Source: Rhineura floridana
Taxonomy: Eukaryota; Chordata; Lepidosauria; Squamata; Rhineuridae
Assembly (NCBI RefSeq): GCF_030035675.1
Contig: NC_084480.1
Span: 251,841,981-251,905,980 of the forward strand
Reading direction: 5' to 3'
Length of the DNA: 64,000 nucleotides
Positions 54,615 through 64,000 of this stretch are shown piece by piece. Below the pieces are notes generated by a model. The model was given only the letters and a program-made list of their open reading frames with translations, was not told where the DNA came from and searched no databases. The number at the start of each line of letters is the position of its first letter. Within the stretch, counting starts at the first letter, position 1. The position numbers and the translations under genes are program-made.

Positions 54615-55015
54615 TTATAAACCGCCCATAACCAATGGCTCCCTGGGCGGTGTACAACATACAAAAGTACAATATAAAATACAAGTGCGCTAAACAATAT
54701 CAAAAACAACTAAAGCAATTAACACATCAAAATACTTAAAAATATATTAAATATATTTAAAATGTATTTAAAATGCATTTAAAATGCCTGGGAGAATAGG
54801 AAGGTTTTAGCCTGGTGCCGAAAGGATAACAACGTAGGCGCCAGGTGTACCTCCTCAGGGAGACTGTTCCACAATTCGGGGGCCACCACAGAAAAGGCCC
54901 TGGATCTTGTCATTACCCTCCGAGCTTCTCGATGACTCGGTACTCGGAGGAGGGCCTTAGATGTCGAACGAAGTGCCCTCTGACAATTATTTGGAGTGAC
55001 TGTCTCTTTTAGCAT
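54593..55015 (-). mobile_element. L2-like LINE 3' end (fourth subfamily)
   Basis: Minus strand: SRAFSVVAPELWNSLPEEVH (C-terminal domain), FRHQAKTFLFSQAF, a stop, then an A-rich untranslated region, the hairpin 'ccgcccagggagccattggt' and a (TAAC)n-type tail. The ORF continues upstream with decay. Confidence 0.85.
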
Positions 55016-55141
55016 ATGAAACAGTTTTATTTTTAGCAGTCTCTTAAGGAAGCTGTGAGCATGTCTGTAAACACAGGTGCCTTACATACAGGCCTGGATC
55101 CAAATAACTGCAACTAGTTCCATGAGCCAAATGGTATGTGT

Positions 55142-55272
55142 ATCTCAGGTTGGAGCCAATTAAGTTTTACTCAGAGTAGACCCATTGAAATTAATGAGCC
55201 AAAGTTAGTGATGGTCATTCATTTCAATAAGTCTACTCTGAATAGAATTAGCATTGAATACAATCCTTTGTG
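55142..55272. repeat. Dispersed palindromic repeat (family D1)
   Basis: 'ctcagagtagacccattgaa' and 'caataagtctactctgaata' are inverted arms, ending 'gaatacaatcc'. Confidence 0.7.
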
Positions 55273-55279
55273 TTTTTTT

Positions 55280-57430
55280 AAACACCATCTCTTTTTGAAA
55301 TGAATGGGGCATTCCATTGCAGTTTTGTAATTCTGCATTGTGTGGGAGGGGAGGGGCAAAAAAATTAAAAATGTCACTGGGCAATCCCCTCTTCAGCCTA
55401 TCTAAAGCTTCACTTTGGATCCTGATTCCAAAATAGCATTATAAACAGTCACAAAAATTAGGAACTATGTTATAGAGGAACTGAGGGGATTTTGGAAGCA
55501 GAAGTAAAAATGCATCTCTTCTTAATATCTCTTCCTAATACCATGGGATCTCCCAAACCACAGAATAAAATACACACAAACAAATATGTCTATTATGGTT
55601 ACATTTGAATAAGTGGTAATATTCTGGTTAACGTAAGGAGGTCAGACAAATTGTACAAAAAGGTACATATGCACAGATGTTTAAACCAATAATTTTATTC
55701 TGAGGCAAATGTTTTTGTCTGGGAGAGAGGCAGTATATATTTTCCCATCTAGTCTGATTGTTCGACACCTGTTTGATTCAAAAAGTACTTACTGCAAGAC
55801 GCTGAATTATCTGCTTAGGCTGTGTTTGTAGTACTTGTACAGGCTTGCTTTATGAAGGCAATGCACTTCTCTTTTGTCACCTCTTTATGAAAACTAGTTT
55901 ATTACCATCTCCACTTGGCCAAAACTCTTGGTTGTCATTTCATCTAGACACCTTTGGTTTTCTTTTTAATTATTAAAAGGATGGATTACTTGCATATATA
56001 TTTTAATGAAGTATCACAGGAAACTCAGGGGACTAAATAATCTTCTCCAGGAAGAGGAATTACACACGTTTGTGATAACAATCCAGCACAGAGTTCAGTA
56101 TGTTTAGGGCTTTTGAAGTATAGAGGCTGGATGTGATCCATATGGCCACAGTCTAACCTAGTGCATGCTAAAGGCCTAATTACAGGATCACTCAGCATGT
56201 GGATGGCGCGCCATGCACCAAAAAATGGGTCATTCAATTAAGGGTTATTCACAAATTCAAACCACACGTTGGCTTGCCACCACAAACCTTTCAAATGGGA
56301 GCTGAACTGTGGCATGTCAAATAATAACATGTAATCAGAGGCCAATTTGCCACATGTTTAAGTAATCAATGATCATGGGGGACTTTACATATCCTGTGTA
56401 CTGCAGCCCAAGAGATTTACCAAATTAAATAACATGCATTCCTCATATTGGCCCTGAATAAGAGCATCCTAGGTTTTTAAAGCTGACTATTGGCTGCACC
56501 CATTAGCTCGAAGGGATATTGCAGGTTTTATACATCCTTAGAAACAAGTGGAAGAGATATGGATTTGTCCAAGGAAAGTTGAAAAAATCAAATCTGAAAT
56601 TTGTTGGTGAACTTATTTTCTGGAATACAGGCTTTGGGCCATACTTGGCTAATTAGACTTACCCAGTTCTGCTGAAATAAAGCAAACAGAAGCAAATTTC
56701 TAATTAATGTAATAGAGCAAAACTATTGGGAAAAAAATAAAATAAAAAAAATTGGGAATTCTAACCATATAATGGTGTTTAGGCTTGGAGATGCCATCTG
56801 CCAAGGATTTTAACTGCAAAGTTACAGAACTCTGAAAGTAAATTTAATAAAAAGAAAGATCTAATCTTGTTCAGTGGGAGTTTTGGCTCAGGAATAAAAT
56901 ACATATCCCAAACTGCTGACACAACTACATACTGCAATGGCACAACGATGACTAATAGTATAATGTGCTTGAATACTCAGCTCTGTTCACAGCAATACCT
57001 TGCTTGACTTCAAAGAGAGCAGGCTCAACCCCTAAAATGAACAGCACTGGGAAACAGAACAAATCAGGAATTAAGGGCATGTTCAGTCATTTGGATGCAA
57101 GTAGGTGGAGCAGGGAGTATACCATAATTGCATATAATATTGCTTTGGCACTGATAATGGTTAATTAATTCATGTTTGTAAATGGCTTTGAAGTAGAAGT
57201 TGCAGAGTAGCATATTAAAGCAACGATAAATTTAACAAATGTATCAAAACAAATGCAGCAAAACACTTATTTCTTGGACAATGCACAATTTTTTAATGCA
57301 CTATATTAAACATCCCCAAGATCTAGTAACAATTCTAAATATTAAGATCACAGTAAAATTGATCAAGGAGCATTTCTCCTACACCATCTTATATATTTGA
57401 ACAAAGTATAGTTTTGATGGACTGTTTTCA
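55280..57430. other. No feature recognised; long repeat-poor stretch
   Basis: More than 2 kb without recognised repeats, A/T-rich and high complexity. No gene could be supported. Confidence 0.4.
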
Positions 57431-57434
57431 CTAT

Positions 57435-57660
57435 CAACATTTGGCATAGTGGTTCAGATTAGGCTAGTACTGGGGAGACCTGAAGTCAAATATCTACTCA
57501 GTCATGAACCTCATTGGGTGACTTTAGACTAGTCAATATATTTCTTAGCCTAACCTGCCTCAGAAGGTTGTTGTGAGAGGGAGAACCATGGGTGCTGTGA
57601 CTGGCTTGAGCTCCTTGGAAGAAAGGTGGAATACACAAATAATTAACACATTAATAAATA
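57435..57660 (+). mobile_element. tRNA-derived SINE with L2-like tail
   Basis: 'ggcatagtggttcagattag' (A-box region), 'gaagtcaaatatctactcag' (degraded B-box), body 'cctcagaaggttgttgtgag' and a tail 'gagctccttggaagaaaggt' followed by an AATAAA run. The tail matches the L2 hairpin region in the window, the expected helper. Confidence 0.8.
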
Positions 57661-57664
57661 AAAT

Positions 57665-58530
57665 GATCCAACTCTTAGCTAAGTGTTGGAAAACAAACAT
57701 ATCAAGAGTTATGCATGTAAATTGTAGTTAGCACTTCTCCGTTAACCAACAGCACAATCCATCAGCAAGTTCTCCTGTGCAAACCTGTTGAAATCTATGA
57801 GAGGGGTGCATGAATTTTACTGAGCTCTTATGCAGCTCCCATTCATTTCAAAGGGCCTTGTGTCATGGAGGTTACTAGGTTGATCTCCTAATCTTATAAA
57901 TTACCCCAATCCAGTGGCTTTCTATTATAGACTTTCCATGACACAATTGTAATTCACATATTTAAGAATGATAACATGTGTGATATTATAGCTAATCTAA
58001 CATTATATGCTAGACCCATGAACATTTGTACCAAAATATTGCTATTATAAAGTTATGCTCAACAAGACTACCAAGAATGCTTCATTCTAACAGATAAGCA
58101 CCATGACAAGTACCATCTACTCTTATGAAAGATGGCATGATAAATCCTTTCAACAGTTAAAGAATTGCTAGTTGTAACAATTCTAGTGAGGACTTCAGAC
58201 AACCCCTATATTCAAGCAAAACCCATTAATAAATAACATCTATGGCATGGGTGATTCAGAATGTGCCTTGATGTGTATCAGACTTGGGGAGTCTGTGCCT
58301 ATGTGGCATCCATTTGCACTGCGTTATTCCAGTGTGCAGCAACTACAGGGAAAAGTCAAGCCTTGTTGACATCCTGTTGTATGCCTCTCACCACCACACT
58401 CTGAATTTAGCTCTGAGCACATAGTAGCAAATTATCGTGGGCATATCTCCTTGTAGCATTAGGAAAGTGAAAAGTGCTATTCGTACAAAATTTTCAAGCA
58501 CCAGGTTCTCATTTAAAGAAGAAGCCAGTG
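57665..58530. other. No feature recognised
   Basis: No gene or repeat recognised. Confidence 0.4.
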
Positions 58531-58539
58531 TTGTCCAAT

Positions 58540-58790
58540 GGACAACTTGCTCCTTCAGTCTTTGCTTGGGTTCTTATCCTGCTGCTGCAAAGGATTTGCC
58601 ATATGCCTCTTAAACAAGTTACTATCTCCCAACCTCAGTTCCCTGTCTATAAAACAAGAACAAGAGTTAATAGTTAATTTTTATTTGACAATTTTAATGT
58701 ATATTTTATATTCTTTGTAAACTGCTTAGAGGTTTTATTTACAATTAAATGGTATACACATTTTGTTCAATGAATGAATAATAAACTATG
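58540..58790 (+). mobile_element. Old MIR-like SINE, tentative
   Basis: 'aacctcagttccctgtctat' and 'aaaacaagaac' resemble the conserved core of MIR-type SINEs. The following 'ttctttgtaaactgcttaga' and 'ttaaatggtatacac' look like an L2-type end. Confidence 0.45.
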
Positions 58791-58799
58791 GCATTGGTT

Positions 58800-60465
58800 G
58801 TTGTGATGACAGAGCCAATAAAGATTGTAATCCATTTTGGGGGGAAAGAAGTGCTAGATAAATTAGCAGTAGTAGCAAACATTCATGTTGCTTGAACCAC
58901 ATTTGAAGAAAATTCGAGGTGCACCACAGAACTTTCTCATGGGATGGTGAGGCTAAACCTCAGTGAATTTTAATAGGCCAATGCTTACTCAATGCGTACT
59001 AGGCCCATCTTTACAGGGGGAGTAGATCTGCCTTTGTTCTTTTGTGTCTAGTAAAACATGCCTGAGTGTGAATAGTCTTCTTTGGTGATTTGTATGCTAA
59101 AATAAGTTTATGTGAGTTTATGAAAATAATCTGGGAAAGTAGGTGGTGCAGCCTTAGGACCCAGGAGCTCATGCCATCTGGGAAGGTACAGCCCTCCTGA
59201 TACCATTTCAGACTGCTGTTATGGGGAATTATAAGCTGAAATGTCCCTCCCCCCCCATTAAAAACTTACAGAAGAGTTCTCTGCAGCTCTGTTATCATAT
59301 GCTTTGTCCTGTAAATTTGGATTAGCTTGAATATTACAACCACATGGTTGAAAAAAATGATTCAAGCTTTATTCAGGAACTCTGTCCTGCTTATGGATTG
59401 ATATCTGAGAAAAGTCACAGGACTAACCAATGTTCTAAATTACTATAATGTTTACATGTATCTGCTCTCATGGGAACACATATCAAATGTCCTCCCATGG
59501 ACGTGACGCTAGTTAATTATAGATATGCAACACAAGTCCCTCTGTGTTCAATTGAGCTTACTTCCATGTAAGTGTGGAGGACTGCAGCCTTGCTTATTCA
59601 TTATACTTGTATTTCTCTCTTCCCCTAAGAAGCTTAAGGTTGCAATCCTGGGAATTTACATAGTGGTAAACATGAACATTAATCCATACTATTTCAGAAG
59701 AGGCCAGTTATTTAACTGTATATTATTAAAGTTCAATATGAACAAGTTAAGTCCTTTACCAATAAATGTATTTGAAATCAAAAGATTTTCCCCTCATCTG
59801 TTATATATAGAAGGTAAAATCTAAAGTTGGTTTTAAAAGCATTAACAACCATTTTCAGAGCAGATTCCTCATTGGCTATGACAAAAACAGGTGTTAAAGG
59901 GGCTGGAATTATTCTGAGTTACAAAGCAAGGTTGGTTTTAAAACAAAGACACTTGTGGTTCCATTTTGGCTACATCAGCAACATCAATCACTGTCTCAGC
60001 ATCAGAAACAGAGGGAACCTACAACAACATTTTGCAGTGTTCAGTGTTCCTAGTCATCATTCATGTCCTTGTCCATGATACTACATCCCATTGTCATCCT
60101 GCCCACCCACCCCCAGCTCAATAGTTACAGTCAGCCACAGTCAGAAGTCTGTGACCAAGGCCATTGAGTATGCTCAGTTTTCCTTTGGGGAAATTCCCTC
60201 AGGATTTCCCCTCTCCACCACCACCACCACCATTTAATTTAATTTTTACTTCTGCAAACCTTCAGAATTCTCTGAGGTTGCTGAAACGTCCCTCTTGTAA
60301 GTGGATGTTGCTGTTTTAGCTACAGAAGGACTGGCATTCACCTCTAAACCATAGAAATAGAAGGGAGTAGAAAAATGAGAAAATTGAGACAGACATATGG
60401 GAAGATATTTGTGTGCTGTGGATTTCACACTAAGCTGAAGGCTATACAATTGCTGCAAACGGAAA
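58800..60465. other. No feature recognised
   Basis: A family D-like phrase occurs at 59550-59660. Otherwise nothing supported. Confidence 0.35.
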
Positions 60466-60472
60466 CCATGAT

Positions 60473-60593
60473 TAGGGATGGAATGATCTGTTAATTTTGT
60501 TTCTCTCAGTTTCTTATTTTTCTAATCTTAAATTCGATTCTCTACATTTCTGCAGCAGTTTGCAAACTGAACTGAATTTATCCCCCATCCCTA
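60473..60593. mobile_element. Miniature DNA element with TAGGGATGG ends
   Basis: Begins TAGGGATGG and ends CCATCCCTA, flanked by ACCATGAT (60465-60472) and GCTATGAT (60594-60601), six of eight matching. No coding capacity. Confidence 0.72.
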
Positions 60594-60691
60594 GCTATGA
60601 TCCAGTCAAAATATATCGGGGGGGCATCCATATCTGCCAGTGAAATCATGGAATTGAAAGCAATTGATGCAAGGACAAACTAGATGTGATG

Positions 60692-60935
60692 CTAAATTAT
60701 TATTATTATTACTATTATTATTACTATTACTATTATTATTATTAAATTTCTATCCCCCCTTCCTCCCAGAACAAACCCAGGGTGGTAAACAACAAACAAA
60801 ACTCTAAAATATCTTTAAAAAAAAAACTTTAACACATTTTAAAAAGACACAGACTGGGATAAGGTCTCTACTTAAAAGGCTTTTTGAAAGAAGAAGTCCT
60901 TCAGTAGGTGCCAAAAAGATAACAGAGACAGCACG
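60692..60935 (-). mobile_element. L2 (subfamily II) 3' end
   Basis: Minus strand: 'tttaagtagagaccttatcc' C-terminal remnant, A/T-rich untranslated region, hairpin 'ccctgggtttgttctgggag' and a trinucleotide tail at 60698-60745. Confidence 0.8.
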
Positions 60936-60939
60936 TTAC

Positions 60940-61790
60940 TTATTGCTACATCTTTACAAACAACCATTATGATCAGATGTGTATGGGGAGTAATATTAAT
61001 CAAGACCATGGTGCATGGTAGTTAACCCTTTCCTCCCCTACCACAATCCCAGTGAGCACGCATCAACACTCTCCCTGCACACATAGCATCCCTGCAGCTG
61101 CTATTAGCCCTGGGAGGGAAACTCTTATTGCAGCCAATAGCAACTTAACTTGGGTCTATGAGAGAGGAGGAAAGTGTTGGGTCCTTCTCTGTATGGTATA
61201 TAATTATCAATATTTATGCACATGTCTCCATTGGCATTGATCTTTATTCTGAACTCTGTAATTATTGCTTGTTTACATTTCTTTTCAAGTGCATTGCAGA
61301 GCAGATTAAGGCAGATAATGAAGTCAGTGTCTTCCCTTCTGCTGCTTACAATCAACATCTCATTCCCCCCTGGGGCTTTCTATCTGTCAGTTACAATCAA
61401 CCCTTCATAGACATCAGTGAAAGGGAATACACATTTGAAGAGCTCACATAGAAAGTAGATCGATAAAAGTATCACTTACACTATCAATGATTTCAAAGCG
61501 AATTAAAAAAACAAATGGGGAAAAAGAAGAATGAATTGGAAACCAGGCGCAGAGAGGTGACGGCTCTTTATAAGAGTACAAGTTCCTAGCCCAAGGAATT
61601 TACAGTTTAAATCTGTCATAAGGGAAACAACAGACGACATGCGGGAAGATAGCTATATTTTCTGCCTTAATTTCTCTCTGCAACTCACTTTATATTATAG
61701 CTGCTAACAGTTCAGCAGACTGGAAAACAAGTTAACACATGCCAATTTTCAAGAAAGAATAAATAGTTGTTACGTAAACTGTCTCCCTCA
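60940..61790. other. No feature recognised
   Basis: No gene or repeat recognised. Confidence 0.4.
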
Positions 61791-61800
61791 TATTGTAAAA

Positions 61801-61922
61801 CAGCCTTCTCAGCTGGTGCCCTCCAAATGTTTTGGATGACCACTCCCATCAGCCTCGGCCAGCAGAACTGACTGGGATGGTCGTCCAAACATCTGGTGGG
61901 CATCAGGTTGGGGAAGGTGGCT
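61801..61922. mobile_element. Palindromic hAT-like miniature element, family C
   Basis: Arms 'tgttttggatgaccactccc' and 'gggatggtcgtccaaacatc', with 'ggtgccctcc' and 'ggtgggcatc' ends. Confidence 0.72.
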
Positions 61923-61924
61923 AT

Positions 61925-62425
61925 AAAATTACCGTTCACACAGATACTAAAATGACTGTTTCTCATAAAGACAATCTATGTTTTATGTATCCTACTCATT
62001 TATGTAAAAAGATTTCTATAGTCTTTTTATTGGAGGTTGACAAAATCCCCTTGGTTTTTTCTTATCACCCACAACTGTCCTTACTTTTGGGTCTATTTGT
62101 TCCCCGAATTACCCATATTTTTACTCTGCCAAAAGCACACCAAGTAAATTGGCAACAATGGGAACTTTGGAGCAAATCTGCCCACCCATATTTCATTTTC
62201 AAGACGTCTGATCTAAATTTAGTCAAGGTTCATGGAAAAGGCAGGAATCCAAAGAATTCTTTATGCATGCCCACATGCTTCATCTGCATACCCTAATTTC
62301 CTATTTCAATCATATTTCTTTGTGCTTTGTTGGAGGATGCTCCTGAATGTCCTCCACATTTTGGGAGTAGCAAAGTTGTAAGTCAAGAAGGGACTCACAA
62401 TCAGAAGGTGGAAATTTTAAAACAT
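61925..62425. other. No feature recognised
   Basis: No gene or repeat recognised. Confidence 0.4.
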
Positions 62426-62429
62426 GGAT

Positions 62430-62799
62430 ATTTTTTTCATCCCAAGGGTCACATTCCCTTGTGGGAAACCTTTTGGGGATCTCATGCCAGTGGTGGGTGG
62501 GGCCAGATCCAAAAGTGGGGGGGCAATGAATGTGGCTTTGTACAATAGGCCACACAAAAGCCAGTGATTTACACACACACACATACACATCCATCCTGCA
62601 TCCAGGCAAATAAGAGTCATTTTCACAGTTCAAGGATACATTCCATCCAGGCCAAAGCATTCAAGGGAGGTGCAAAACAGCATCAGTGAGGGGTGTGGCC
62701 TGGGTAGGGGTGTGGCCTAGGGAGAGTCCTGCGGGTCAGACAGAGGGACAAGCAGTTCCATACTTGGCACCTGGGCCTGAGGTTCTTGACCTCTGCTCT
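62430..62799 (-). mobile_element. hAT-like miniature element, family B
   Basis: Minus-strand copy with 'gaggtcaagaacctcaggcc' at its 5' end, 'tggaatgtatccttgaactg' inside and a short CA run (62573-62588). Same family as 3288, 19958 and 51020. Confidence 0.68.
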
Positions 62800-63140
62800 A
62801 AAGCCCTGTTGTGTTCAGTGCCCCCTTTTGGTCCTTAGAATCTCGGGCAAAGTTATAACTGAGTTCAATGGGAGCATGATTTGAACAACTGTCTGAAAAA
62901 GAACGATAGCACAGGCTGTATGTTTATGTTAGTTCATTAAGCAGGGACTAAATCAGATGCTTTTCACATAATCTGGCACCACAAGAATCATGGCTTTTGT
63001 TTAAAGGGGGGGAAAGCATCTGTCTAAACAACACATTTGAAGACCCGTTTGGTGAAGGAGTATAAGAAACTGATGTTTTGAGCAAAACTTCCAGGATTCA
63101 TAGATATACTTACTTACCTCCCTTCTCCCTTCCTCTCTTA
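62800..63140. other. No feature recognised
   Basis: No gene or repeat recognised. Confidence 0.4.
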
Positions 63141-63145
63141 CACAC

Positions 63146-63240
63146 AGGGGTTGCCAACCTTTTGGGGCCCTGGAGAAACTGTTATGGGAACCAAAACACA
63201 CTGCAACCAAGCACACACCACAACTTATTCTGTTTGTTAC
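63146..63240. repeat. Partial miniature element
   Basis: 'caggggttgccaacctttt' is the familiar left end of a hAT-type dispersed repeat; the right end is not visible. Confidence 0.4.
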
Positions 63241-63249
63241 AACAGTGAT

Positions 63250-63905
63250 TCTTTCAAGCCTAATTTTTTTTGGAGGGAGAACTCTGATTGCCAGAGAAGG
63301 ACCGTGTGGGCAGATGCAAGCCCCCTGGTACCACCTTGGGGATCCTTGCCTAGTCTATGTCTCCCAAATTAAAATTATTTGAAAAAGCATTGAATTCTTT
63401 GCATCCCTTTGCATAATGGAAACAAACTACATTAAACAAAAAAAGATAACACTTGTGTTTTCTTAACTGATAAAATTTCTTGGCATTCACTTACTTTTTA
63501 TTTACCTACCCCTGGCCAAAGTTTCTGAGGTCACCTGGGCATGATCTCATTTTCACCTGATATCTGCATTCTGTTATCATCTCTGGTGTGAATATAAATG
63601 TATTTGTTTCCACAGTGTGGTATTTTTATGATGACAGGCCCTAATGAGGTGCATGAGACGTGCTGGTTTAATTGCAGAGGGGGCAGTGATACGAATGGGT
63701 TGAGGGGAAATATACAGTTGAAGGAATGGGACTGAGCAATGACACTGTGGGATGTGATTCTTCCTTTTTATCTCCATATACTATACTTTATCTATATAAA
63801 GGCTTTTGGTGCAAACTTTGAATGACATAGATGAGATTAGTTTCTATGAGATTTATTCGTGTGGGAGAGGAATAAAATGAGCATTGTGCTGACTCTTTTT
63901 GTTTC
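63250..63905. other. No feature recognised
   Basis: 63540-63700 is high-complexity sequence with several TAAT motifs that could be conserved, but there is no direct evidence. Confidence 0.3.
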
Positions 63906-63912
63906 TTTCTAG

Positions 63913-63951
63913 GTATTCCTGGAGTTCAGCACTGGTGCTTTTCATGTTAAG
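63913..63951 (+). other. Exon-like 39-base segment, hypothetical
   Basis: A strong 3' splice-site pattern (a pyrimidine-rich run 'actctttttgtttctttct' then AG at 63911-63912) precedes a 39-base segment. A GT donor follows (AAG, then gtattt). Read in frame 1 it is open (VFLEFSTGAFHVK). I recognise no protein. It may be chance. Confidence 0.25.
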
Positions 63952-64000
63952 GTATTTTAATCATTGCAGTCTTATTTACAGCACAATCCTGTGCTTGTCT

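Noticed and set aside
59525-60078. Two adjacent plus-strand frames as exons
   Set aside because: No splice pattern or recognisable protein content; part overlaps a family D-like repeat phrase.

Overview
The window looks like non-coding DNA of a squamate reptile, most likely a lizard. That inference rests on the repeats: a BovB (RTE) LINE beside SINEs carrying a BovB-type tail, lizard-style CR1 and L2 LINEs, an L1 relative, a Penelope-like element, a 5S rRNA-derived SINE, tRNA-derived SINEs with CR1-like or L2-like tails, and many short hAT-type miniature elements with 8-bp target duplications. I found no multi-exon host gene. The only host-derived coding sequence is an intronless copy of the corepressor gene CtBP1 near the left end; a 39-base exon-like segment sits at the extreme right.

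Layout. 0-7.4 kb: the CtBP1 retrocopy joined to a LINE 3' end, an LTR-retroelement relic, miniature transposons and the 3' end of an unclassified LINE. 7.4-11.2 kb: an L2 copy (minus) split by a CR1 copy. 12-15.6 kb: two closely related L2 copies of a second subfamily in the same orientation, one split by a 445-bp miniature transposon. 15.6-16 kb: an unusual long SINE. 18.6-21 kb: a 5S-derived SINE and miniature elements. 21.2-25.1 kb: a Penelope-like fragment with a hammerhead-like ribozyme and an internal inversion, then a BovB copy split by another LINE. 26-29 kb: SINEs and an old L2 copy split by a solo LTR. 31.7-37.1 kb: a DNA transposon with perfect 8-bp target duplications, opened up by an L2 whose 997-codon frame is uninterrupted. 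37.7-46.5 kb: miniature elements, LINE tails and a 2-kb internally deleted L1. 46.5-64 kb: mostly unique sequence with scattered LINE tails and SINEs.

How the parts relate. The window contains plausible autonomous LINEs (L2, CR1, BovB) together with SINEs whose 3' ends match each of them, so it shows SINE-LINE tail sharing in one place. The nesting gives a relative order of insertion: L2 before CR1, BovB before the RTE-like LINE, an old L2-like copy before the solo LTR, and the hAT-like element before the intact L2. Family assignments rest on motif recognition from memory; no database search was possible.
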